Assembly: GCA_038210185.1 (NCBI GenBank)
Contig: JBBQWX010000078.1
Location: 1-20,512 of the forward strand
DNA: 20,512 nucleotides
From: Fodinibacter sp038210185
Lineage (GTDB): Bacteria > Actinomycetota > Actinomycetes > Actinomycetales > Dermatophilaceae
Direction: 5' to 3'
In this document: positions 14,490 to 20,512 of the stretch, one piece after another
Layout: every line of letters starts with the position of its first letter
How positions within the stretch are numbered: the stretch's first letter is position 1
Notes under the pieces: generated by a model
What the model saw: the letters and a program-made list of their open reading frames with translations, nothing else
Database searches by the model: none
What the model was told of the DNA's origin: nothing
Made by a program: the position numbers and the translations under genes

Positions 14490-15791
14490 TCAGGCGCGGC
14501 CGTGGGCGGCGCGGCTGCGGCGGCTCACGCTGTCGATGATGACGGCGAGGAGCAGCACGGCGCCGGTGACCATGAACTTGACGTTCGACTCGACACTGAG
14601 CAGGTCCAGGCCGTTGGAGATCGACTGGATGACGAGGATGCCGAGCAGCGCCGAGTAGGCCGACCCGCGCCCACCGAAGAGGCTGGTGCCGCCGATGACG
14701 GCTGCCGCGATGGCGTTGAGGTTGGTGTCGCCGCCGCCGCTGCTCTGGTTGGCCGACGCGAGGCGCGAGGCCGCGAAGATGCCGCCGAGCGCCGCAAAGG
14801 TGGAGCAGAGCGTGAAGACGGACAGGTAGATGCGCTTGACGTTGATGCCGGCGCGGCGGGCGGCCTCGACGTTGCCGCCGACGGCCATCACCGAACGGCC
14901 CCACGTGGTGCGTCGGATCGCGAGGTCCATGATGACGACGAGGATCAGGAAGACCAGGAACATGTAGGAGACGCCACGGTCGCGGTTGAGCACGGCGACC
15001 GCGATGACGAGGATCGCGGCGAGGCCGACCGCCCTCGCGATCAGCCGGCTCAGCGCGATGGTCGACAGTCCGGCCTCGGCCCTGCGGGCGTTGCGGCGGA
15101 ACGCCGCGAACGCATAGAGGGCGGGCGCGGCGATCGCGAGCGTGTAGGCCAGCCACGGGGAGAGGAACTGCTGCGAGGCGAAGCGCACCAGGCTCGACTC
15201 GAAGGGCAGGTTGATGGTGCCCTGGTCACCGAGCACGCGCAGCTGTAGCCCGAGCAGGGCCAGGAGTCCGGCGAGGCTGATGACGAAGCTGGGTACCCCG
15301 AACCGGTTGTACAGGGTGCCGTACACCAGGCCGACGACCGCGCCGGCGGCCAGCGCGGTGAGGACCGCGATGATGACCGAGGTCTCCTTGGAGACGAACA
15401 GCACTGCGAGGATCGCCGCCGACAGGCCCGCCATCGAGCCGATCGACAGGTCGATCTCACCGAGGAGGAGCACGAGCACGACGCCGATCGAGATCGTGCC
15501 GACGGCGACCATCTGGAGGGTGAGGTTGACCAGGTTGCGGCTGGAGAGGAAGGCGGGCTCGAGGCTGTAGAAGACGCCCCAGATCAGGATGAGCCCGATG
15601 ACGACCGGCGACGAGCCGAGGTCGCCGCTGCGCAGCCGTCCCCAGGTGGCCGAGGCCCAGCCGCCGATGCCCTGGTCGGCGATGAGGCGCTCGTCCTGCA
15701 GGTCGGCGGGGCGCACGTCCGCGGGCACCGCGGTGAGGTCACCGCCCTCGAGCTCGGTTGCTTCCGTCCTCGGGGTGTCGGGGGTGCTCAC
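14490..15791 (-). CDS. Sugar ABC transporter permease, XylH-like
   Basis: A 433-residue inner-membrane permease of the monosaccharide class (XylH/RbsC type). After a polar N-terminal extension of about 60 residues, some ten hydrophobic helices follow. Conserved pieces include NLVNLTLQMVAVGTISIGVV, the GEIDLSIGSMAGLSA signature, GVPSFVISLAGLL and the cytoplasmic coupling loop VGGNVEAARRAGINVKRIY that contacts the ATPase. The C-terminal part has NLNAIAAAVIGGTSLFGGRG, typical of the family. The GTG start overlaps the ATPase stop by four bases (GTGA), indicating translational coupling. It should form the transmembrane channel with the ATPase encoded just upstream. Xylose is the best guess for substrate, taken from the binding protein. 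Confidence 0.92.
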   Translation of the reverse strand: MSTPDTPRTEATELEGGDLTAVPADVRPADLQDERLIADQGIGGWASATWGRLRSGDLGSSPVVIGLILIWGVFYSLEPAFLSSRNLVNLTLQMVAVGTISIGVVLVLLLGEIDLSIGSMAGLSAAILAVLFVSKETSVIIAVLTALAAGAVVGLVYGTLYNRFGVPSFVISLAGLLALLGLQLRVLGDQGTINLPFESSLVRFASQQFLSPWLAYTLAIAAPALYAFAAFRRNARRAEAGLSTIALSRLIARAVGLAAILVIAVAVLNRDRGVSYMFLVFLILVVIMDLAIRRTTWGRSVMAVGGNVEAARRAGINVKRIYLSVFTLCSTFAALGGIFAASRLASANQSSGGGDTNLNAIAAAVIGGTSLFGGRGSAYSALLGILVIQSISNGLDLLSVESNVKFMVTGAVLLLAVIIDSVSRRSRAAHGRA

Positions 15792-16582
15792 GACTGCTCC
15801 TCCTGGGGGGCCTTGCGCGCGGCGCGCGCCGAGACGGCGTTGGTCGTCGCGCCGGTGATGGCGGCGATGATCTCCTGGACATTGGTGTCGGCGACGCGGA
15901 ACTCACCGTTGTTGCGCCCGAGCCGCAGCACGACGACCCGGTCGGCGACGGCCATGACATCGGACATGTTGTGGCTGATCAGGATGACGGCCAGGCCGTT
16001 CTCCCGCAGCCGCTCGACGAGGTTGAGCACCTCGGCGGTCTGCGCGACACCCAGCGCCGCGGTGGGCTCGTCGAGCATGACCACCTTGGGTTTGCCGAGC
16101 AGCGAGCGGGCGATGGCGACGGTCTGGCGCTGACCGCCGGACAGGCTCGCCACCGGGATGCGCACGCTGGGGATCTTGGCGCTGAGCTCACGCAGCAGCC
16201 GCCAGGACTCCTTCTCCATGGTCACCTCGTCGAGGGCCCGCTTGCGCACGACCTCGCTGCCGAGGAAGAGGTTGCCGACGACGTCGAGGTTGTCGCACAG
16301 CGCCAGGTCCTGGAACACCGTGGCGATGCCGAGCTCCTGGGCCATGGCGGGCGAGTCGATCGACACGGCGCTGCCGTCGAAGACCACTTCGCCCTCGTCG
16401 GGCGAGTAGACGCCGGCGATCGCCTTGACGAGCGTGGACTTGCCGGCGCCGTTGTCCCCCACGAGCGCCACCACCTCCCCGGCCTCGACACTGAACTCGA
16501 TGTCCTTGAGTGCCTGGACGGCGCCGAAGCGCTTGGACACTCCGGTCATCGACAGCACGGGGGCCGGGGAGGTGGTGGTCAT
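15788..16582 (-). CDS. Sugar ABC transporter ATP-binding protein, single-domain XylG/FrcA-like
   Basis: A 264-residue ATPase that should power the permease. Visible motifs are Walker A GDNGAGKST (42-50), Q-loop Q91, signature LSGGQ (147-151), Walker B VVMLDE (167-172) and the switch histidine H204 in ILISHN. Escherichia coli XylG and RbsA carry two such domains in about 500 residues. This protein has one, as in FrcA-type transporters, so it should work as a homodimer. ATG 16582 is preceded by AAGGAG at a spacing of about 10 nt. It is the middle gene of the operon, 54 bp after the binding protein and overlapping the permease by 4 bp. The C-terminal 20 residues are basic and polar. Confidence 0.94.
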   Translation of the reverse strand: MTTTSPAPVLSMTGVSKRFGAVQALKDIEFSVEAGEVVALVGDNGAGKSTLVKAIAGVYSPDEGEVVFDGSAVSIDSPAMAQELGIATVFQDLALCDNLDVVGNLFLGSEVVRKRALDEVTMEKESWRLLRELSAKIPSVRIPVASLSGGQRQTVAIARSLLGKPKVVMLDEPTAALGVAQTAEVLNLVERLRENGLAVILISHNMSDVMAVADRVVVLRLGRNNGEFRVADTNVQEIIAAITGATTNAVSARAARKAPQEEQS

Positions 16583-16636
16583 GCTCGGCTCACTCCTTCA
16601 TGAGGGTGGGGCTGGGTATGCCGGGTGTGGCGGTGG

Positions 16637-17728
16637 TCAGCTGATGCCGGCCTTGGTGCACGCCTCCGCGTACTCCGGGGTGCAGATGTCGGCGACGGTG
16701 TAGAACTTGTCGGCGACGACGGTGTCCTTGATGTTGTCGACGGTGACCACGACCGGGTCGAGCAGGGTGGCTGGGACGCCCTCCTTGTCGGTGGCGGCGG
16801 TCGGCTTCTGCTTGTTGGCCAGGGCGATCGCGTTCTTGGCGGCGTCCTCGGCCTGCGGCTGGATGGCCTTGTAGATGGTCAGCGCCTGGTCACCGGCGAG
16901 GATCCGCTGGATCGCGGCAAGCTCGGCGTCCTGACCGGTCACCGGCGGGAGCGGGTTGACGCCGCCGCCCTTGAGAGCCGCGATGGCGCCGCCACCGGTG
17001 CCGTCGTTGGCCGCGTAGACGCCGGTCAGGTTCGCCTTGACGGCGCCGATCTGGCTCTCCATCCAGGCCTGGGCCTTGTCCGGGCTCCAGTCCGGGGTGT
17101 CGAACTCGGCGGCGATCTTGTAGCCGCTGGAGTCGAGCACGCTGTGCGCGCCGGCCTTGAAGTCGGCCGCGTTGGCGTCGGTCGGTGCACCGTTGATCAT
17201 GACGATGTCGCCCGAGGTCTTGCCGGCCTTCTTCATGGCGTCGACCAGACCGGTGCCCTGCAGCTCGCCGACCTTCTTGTTGTCGAAGGAGACGTAGTAG
17301 TCGGCCCCGGCGATGAAGCGGTCGTACGCGACCACCGGCACGCCCTGGCTCTTGGCGTTCTGGACGATCGTGACGGCGGACTTGCCGTCGACCGCGCTCA
17401 TCACGATGACGTCGGCGCCCTGGGTGATGGCGGCCTCGGCCTGCTGCTGCTGTTTGGCGGCGTCCTGGTTGGCGTTGCTGTAGAGGACCTCGCAGGCCGG
17501 GCAGCCGGCCTTGACGGCGGCCTCGAACATCGGCTTGTCGAACGCCTCGTAGCGGGCGGTCTTGTTCTCCGGGAGCAGCAGGGCGATCTTCTTGGCGTCG
17601 CCGCCCGAGGCGCTGGCGCTGCCGCTGCTGCCCGAGGGTTCGTCGCTGTCGCCACAGGCGGACAGGGCCGAGACGGTGAGGCCGAGAGCGAGTGCAGCTC
17701 CGGCGATGCGGAAGGTTCGAGTGGTCAT
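16637..17728 (-). CDS. Xylose-type sugar-binding lipoprotein, XylF-like
   Basis: A 363-residue periplasmic-binding-protein homologue anchored as a lipoprotein. The signal peptide MTTRTFRIAGAALALG continues to the lipobox LSAC with C25, then a Ser/Gly-rich linker. XylF-type features include VYAANDGTGGGAIAALKGG, GQDAELAAIQRILAGDQALT with IYKAI, and the C-terminal VPATLLDPVVVTVDNIKDTV. These closely resemble the D-xylose-binding protein layout and ligand loops. ATG 17728 is preferred to an upstream in-frame ATG (17746) because AGGAG lies 7 nt before it and the signal peptide then begins directly. It is the first gene of the transport operon, with a promoter and inverted repeat in the 124 bp upstream. 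Xylose specificity is likely but unproven; related pentoses or hexoses are possible. Confidence 0.92.
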   Translation of the reverse strand: MTTRTFRIAGAALALGLTVSALSACGDSDEPSGSSGSASASGGDAKKIALLLPENKTARYEAFDKPMFEAAVKAGCPACEVLYSNANQDAAKQQQQAEAAITQGADVIVMSAVDGKSAVTIVQNAKSQGVPVVAYDRFIAGADYYVSFDNKKVGELQGTGLVDAMKKAGKTSGDIVMINGAPTDANAADFKAGAHSVLDSSGYKIAAEFDTPDWSPDKAQAWMESQIGAVKANLTGVYAANDGTGGGAIAALKGGGVNPLPPVTGQDAELAAIQRILAGDQALTIYKAIQPQAEDAAKNAIALANKQKPTAATDKEGVPATLLDPVVVTVDNIKDTVVADKFYTVADICTPEYAEACTKAGIS

Positions 17729-17780
17729 GCGGTCTCCTAGGGCCATGACATCCGCAGCCTCTCTGGTGCGGGCGCTTCGG

Positions 17781-17809
17781 ATTCAACTCGCTATCGGCGT
17801 TGGCGTCAA
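17781..17809 (-). promoter_or_regulatory. Promoter of the sugar-transport operon
   Basis: On the minus strand TTGACG (17809-17804) and TTGAAT (17786-17781) are separated by 17 nt. The -35 is close to consensus; the -10 is weaker. Transcription would begin near 17774, giving a leader of about 45 nt that contains the AGGAG site. Confidence 0.5.
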
Positions 17810-17825
17810 GCCTTGAATACAAGGC
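17810..17825. promoter_or_regulatory. Candidate ROK-regulator operator
   Basis: GCCTTG (17810-17815) and CAAGGC (17820-17825) form a perfect 6-bp inverted repeat around AATA. It directly abuts the -35 hexamer of the transport operon, with the ROK gene immediately upstream. A role as operator for the ROK protein is the simplest reading; a catabolite-control site is the alternative. Confidence 0.5.
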
Positions 17826-17850
17826 ATTACGACAACGATTCGGTCACGTT

Positions 17851-17868
17851 CCTCACCCGACCGTGAGG
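17851..17868 (-). terminator. Weak hairpin at the ROK stop codon
   Basis: CCTCAC (17851-17856) pairs with GTGAGG (17863-17868) over a 6-nt loop and overlaps the ROK stop codon. The stem is short, so termination is uncertain. Confidence 0.25.
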
Positions 17869-19043
17869 GCCGCTCGGTCGGCATCCTCCCGCACCTGGTC
17901 CGCGAGCGCCAGAGCGCCGAGCACGTCGGCCTCCTCCGGCGGCAGGCTCGACGTGCGCACCGAGACGGACGCGGCCGCACTGGGAATGGCGCAGCGCTCG
18001 ATGGCCTCACGCATCGGCTGCAGGATGACCTCGCCGACCCGGGCCACCTGGCCCCCGAGGCAGACCACCTCCGGGTTCAGCAGGTTGACCACCCCGGCCA
18101 CCGCCACCCCGAGGTGCCTCCCGGCGTCCTCGAGCACCCGACGACACCCGGGATCGCCGTCGAGGGCCCGGCTGATGACGTCGCGCAGGGTGAGGGCACC
18201 GTGCGAGTCCCGTAGTGCGCCGAGCACGGCCCGGGCCCCGACGAAGGTGTCGAGACAGCCGCGGTTGCCACACCGGCAGACGGGGCCGTCCTCGTCGATC
18301 GTGACGTGCCCGATCTCGCCCGCGGTGCCGGCGCTGCCCCGGAACAGCTCACCGCCGATGATCAGCCCAGCACCGACGCCGTAGGACGCCTTGATGAAGA
18401 TGCCGTTCGAAACACCCTGCAGCGCACCGAACTTCGCCTCTCCCATGGCCGCCAGGTTGGCCGTGTTGTCGAGCAGCACCTTGGTGCTGAGCGCCTCCTC
18501 CATCGCCGCGGCGACCGGCACGCCGCGCCACCCGGGGAGGATCCCCTCGGAGCCGACCTGACCGGTGACCCGGTCGATGGGCGCGGGCAGGCCGACGGTG
18601 ACGGCTCGCAGCTCGGACATCGTGTGGGCGCTGTTCTGGAGCAGCTCGAAGAGCAGCCGCGCTGCACGGGTCATGCCTTCGTCGGCGGCGTGGTCGGCGG
18701 GCAACGGCATCCGCTTGTGGCTCACGATCTCGGAGCCTCCGGTGCCGACGGCGACCCGCACGTCACGGTCGCCGAAGACGATCGCGGCCACCAGCCCGTG
18801 CGAGGCGGAGAACGACACCTGCACCGCGCGACGGCCGTTGCGGATGCTGGGCGACAGGTGCACGGCCCCTGCGGCGTCGAGCTCCTTGACGAGGTTGGAG
18901 ACGGTAGCGGCACTGAGCCCGGTCACCCCGGCGATCTCGACCTGGGTCAACGCACCGTTCTCGCGCACGGCGTCGAGCACCCGCAGGCGGTTCATCTCGC
19001 GCAGGGAGGCCTGCGAGCCCGGTGCTGGGCCCGTTGAGTTCAC
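17853..19043 (-). CDS. ROK-family transcriptional regulator (XylR/NagC-like)
   Basis: A 396-residue regulator. An N-terminal winged helix (about 15-75, with LTQVEIAGVTGLSAATVSNL) precedes a ROK sugar-kinase-like domain. The zinc motif is CRCGNRGCLDTF, the sugar-contact stretch is EIGHVTIDE, and LLDNTANLAAMGEA is present. The nucleotide-binding loop (VFGDRDVRVAV) lacks the DxGxT pattern of active kinases, so it should be a sensor rather than an enzyme. GTG 19043 is chosen because TATGTT ends 6 nt upstream and no ribosome site precedes any candidate; an ATG at 19115 would add 24 non-conserved residues. Lying just upstream of the xylF-like operon in the same direction, it is the probable sugar-responsive repressor of that operon. 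Confidence 0.88.
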   Translation of the reverse strand: MNSTGPAPGSQASLREMNRLRVLDAVRENGALTQVEIAGVTGLSAATVSNLVKELDAAGAVHLSPSIRNGRRAVQVSFSASHGLVAAIVFGDRDVRVAVGTGGSEIVSHKRMPLPADHAADEGMTRAARLLFELLQNSAHTMSELRAVTVGLPAPIDRVTGQVGSEGILPGWRGVPVAAAMEEALSTKVLLDNTANLAAMGEAKFGALQGVSNGIFIKASYGVGAGLIIGGELFRGSAGTAGEIGHVTIDEDGPVCRCGNRGCLDTFVGARAVLGALRDSHGALTLRDVISRALDGDPGCRRVLEDAGRHLGVAVAGVVNLLNPEVVCLGGQVARVGEVILQPMREAIERCAIPSAAASVSVRTSSLPPEEADVLGALALADQVREDADRAALTVG

Positions 19044-19055
19044 GGGGCAAACATA
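19044..19055 (-). promoter_or_regulatory. Leaderless -10 element of the ROK gene
   Basis: Minus-strand TATGTT (19055-19050) is followed by 6 nt and GTG 19043. A poor -35 (TTCCGA) lies 17 nt further upstream. Confidence 0.45.
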
Positions 19056-19170
19056 AGACCTACGGCCGCGCATCGGAAGGTCCGTGTCGTTCGGCTGGGT
19101 TCGACGGGGCCCCACCCGCTGTCGCGCCTACCGATCCACGTCATACCCGACCTGACCCAGAGGAGGACCC

Positions 19171-20218
19171 ATGGCCCGACGTCGTGCCGCCGTCACCGCG
19201 GCGTTTCGCCGCGGTGACGGCACTCGTGATCTGCGCGGAACCGGCCCACGCAGCAGCACCGTCGTACGTGGCGCTGGGCGACAGCTACTCGTCCGGCACC
19301 GGCACCCGCAGCTCCCTCGCCGACGGCACGAGCTGCCTGCGCTCGGTCTACGCCTACCCCTCACTCATCGCCTCGGCCAGGGGCTACTCGCCGAACATCC
19401 GGGCCTGCTCGGGCGCCACGATCCCGACGTCACCACCGGCCAGCTGCCCGCCCTGTCGGCGAGCACCGCCTACGTCACCGTCCCGGTCGGCGGCAACGAC
19501 GCCGGCTTCGCCGACGTGCTCACGACGTGCGCCCTGCCCGCCTGGCTCAGCAACTGCACCGGCGCGGTCGACCGGGCCCGGGCCTACATCCGCACCACCC
19601 TCCGCGCCGCCCTCGACCGCCTCTACGCGAGCATCCGCTCCCGCGCCCCGCAGGCGAGGGTGACCGTCGTGGGATACCCCCGCATCTTCAACGGCGAGGA
19701 CTGCAATCTGCTCACCTGGTTCTCACCCACCGAGCAGAGCCGGCTCAACGCGACCGCCGACCGATCAACGCGACGACGGCCGCGCGCGCCTCGGCCGCTG
19801 GCTTCTCCTTCGCCGACCCCACCTCCCGCTTCGTCGGGCACGCCGTGTGCGACAGCCCGAAGTGGCTTCACGGCCTGTCCGACCCGATCGTCGAGTCCTA
19901 CCACCCGAACCGCACCGGTCACGCCAGTGCTTACACGCCCACCGTTAGCCCCTACGTCACCGGCGCCACGGTGACCGCCACCCCCGCCCTGCTCACCACG
20001 CGCGGGCGTCGGCCGACCGGCTGGCACGCCAGCAGCGCGCCCACGCCGTCACCGACCGGCTCGTCGCGCCGGAGGTCGTGCGAGCTCCCGACCTCACGAC
20101 ACCACGGGCCCGGGCCGCGGCGGCGCGTGCCGGGGTCGACCTGTCCTTGCGGGCCAGCATCGACGCCGCCGACCGGGTGTGGTCGGCCCGGCAGGCCGCC
20201 GAGCTCGCCCGGCGCTGA
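19171..20218 (+). pseudogene. Secreted SGNH/GDSL esterase broken by four single-base frameshifts
   Basis: The pieces reconstruct one secreted SGNH hydrolase of about 350 residues. Frame A starts MARRRAAVTAAF at ATG 19171, after GAGGAGG. Removing one T from TTT (19204-19206) joins it to AAVTALVICAEPAHA and the catalytic block YVALGDSYSSGTG. One base is missing near 19424, before DVTTGQLPALSAST and VPVGGNDAGF (block III GGND). One is missing near 19763, before INATTAARASAAGFSF, with SYHPNRTGH supplying the catalytic Asp/His region. One is missing near 20003, before ADRLARQQRAHAVTD and the tail ending QAAELARR at stop 20216-20218. Block I serine, the GGND asparagine and the final histidine all survive, so decay is recent or the indels are sequencing errors. 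All other genes in the window read cleanly. Confidence 0.85.
19189..19221. repeat. Perfect 15-bp inverted repeat in the esterase signal-peptide region
   Basis: Positions 19189-19203 are the exact reverse complement of 19207-19221, with TTT as loop. Both arms encode Ala-Val-Thr-Ala in the direction of the gene. The first frameshift falls in the TTT loop. Confidence 0.75.
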
Positions 20219-20361
20219 CCGTGGCCGGTGCGCGTCGATGCGATCCCGCTCAGCAGTGATCGTTTTCTTGGCTCTCCCGGCATGAGTGTGGGTCGATTCT
20301 GCGGTGAGGATGACGGACTGCTCTGCTGGGCAGGGGATCTGGGTGGCGTGCTGAGGCTCGG

Positions 20362-20436
20362 GTGACGCGCACGGGCGTTGACCTTGGTTTGGAGGTTCCT
20401 ACACCCAGCCAAACAAGGGACACCCGTGCGCGTCAC
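20362..20436. repeat. Nested inverted repeats spanning transposase promoter and start
   Basis: GTGACGCGCACGGG (20362-20375) pairs perfectly with CCCGTGCGCGTCAC (20423-20436). Inside it CCTTGGTTTGG (20382-20392) pairs with CCAAACAAGG (20409-20418) apart from one bulged base. The right outer arm contains the GTG start codon. Confidence 0.8.
20378..20405 (+). promoter_or_regulatory. Transposase promoter candidate
   Basis: TTGACC (20378-20383) and TACACC (20400-20405) are 16 nt apart. Transcription would start near 20412, after the left arms of the inverted repeats. AAGGGA precedes the GTG start by a suitable distance. Confidence 0.4.
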
Positions 20437-20512
20437 AACTGTATTCAACCGCCTGCTGAGCCTGCCGGGGGTCAGCGTCAGGCAGGTCTGTTTCGAGGAC
20501 GAGCAGCTCGTC
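20426..20512 (+). CDS. ISL3-family transposase, N-terminal 29 residues (runs off window)
   Basis: From GTG 20426 the frame reads VRVTTVFNRLLSLPGVSVRQ, then VCFEDEQLV at the window end. This is the usual opening of actinobacterial ISL3-family transposases, ahead of the zinc-binding segment and DDE domain that would lie outside the window. ISL3 enzymes are typically over 400 residues, so more than nine tenths is missing here. The start is supported by AAGGGA 5 nt upstream and by family alignment of the first residues. The complete element's activity cannot be judged. Confidence 0.8.
   Translation, partial: MRVTTVFNRLLSLPGVSVRQVCFEDEQLV

Larger units (their letters stand above)
20270..20512 (+). 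mobile_element. Left end of an ISL3-family insertion sequence
   Basis: The element appears to begin at GGCTCTCCCGGCATG (20270), which resembles ISL3-family terminal repeats starting GGCTCT. The 8 bp just outside, GTTTTCTT (20262-20269), are AT-rich against the GC-rich surroundings, as expected of an ISL3 8-bp target duplication. The other end is outside the window, so neither the terminal repeat pair nor the duplication can be checked. The transposase start lies 156 bp inside. Confidence 0.75.

Noticed and set aside
1..20512. CRISPR array, rRNA or tRNA genes
   Set aside because: I found no regularly spaced direct repeats, no rRNA signature and no complete tRNA fold.

Overview
The window is about 20.5 kb of very GC-rich DNA. 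Codons end mostly in G or C, GTG starts occur, several genes look leaderless, and there is a Bpa/PafE proteasome activator. Together these point to an actinobacterial chromosome. The genus cannot be fixed from the sequence; a Micrococcales/Intrasporangiaceae-type organism is only a guess. Most genes are intact. The exceptions are a glyoxalase fragment, an SGNH esterase with four frameshifts, and possibly a short stretch antisense to the end of a flippase-like gene.

Left part (1-4440): stacked hairpins at the left edge end a minus-strand pair made of a DUF2975 membrane protein and a small XRE regulator joined by TGATG. Their upstream region carries three related palindromic boxes. The proteasome activator bpa runs rightward from there, followed by a truncated glyoxalase remnant. 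On the minus strand come a HAD hydrolase and a FAD-binding dehydrogenase, 9 bp apart.

Middle part (4440-14440): a UPF0104/LPG-synthase-like membrane protein, then an unusual 736-residue protein in which a DUF998-like membrane region is continuous with a membrane-anchored metallophosphoesterase. On the minus strand follow a 1044-residue soluble multi-PAS hybrid histidine kinase with its own receiver, an acyl-CoA synthetase of the AMP-binding family, and a sucrase/ferredoxin-like protein.

Right part (14440-20512): a xylose-type ABC import operon on the minus strand (binding lipoprotein, single-domain ATPase, permease) lies downstream of a ROK regulator. A TTGACG-N17-TTGAAT promoter abuts a 16-bp inverted repeat before the binding-protein gene, consistent with ROK control by a sugar ligand. 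Divergent from the ROK gene is the frameshifted SGNH esterase. Beyond it is the left end of an ISL3-family insertion sequence whose transposase runs off the window. A large inverted repeat there spans the transposase promoter and start codon.

A recurring theme is initiation. Seven genes carry a TANNNT or CANNNT hexamer 6-7 nt before the start codon and lack a convincing Shine-Dalgarno sequence, as expected of leaderless mRNAs. Others (the DUF2975 gene, kinase, xylF-like, xylG-like, esterase) have clear ribosome sites. No single obviously new system is visible. The strongest second-look items are the DUF998-phosphoesterase fusion, the triple operator, the IS hairpin, the decayed esterase and the hairpin at the sucrase-like start.
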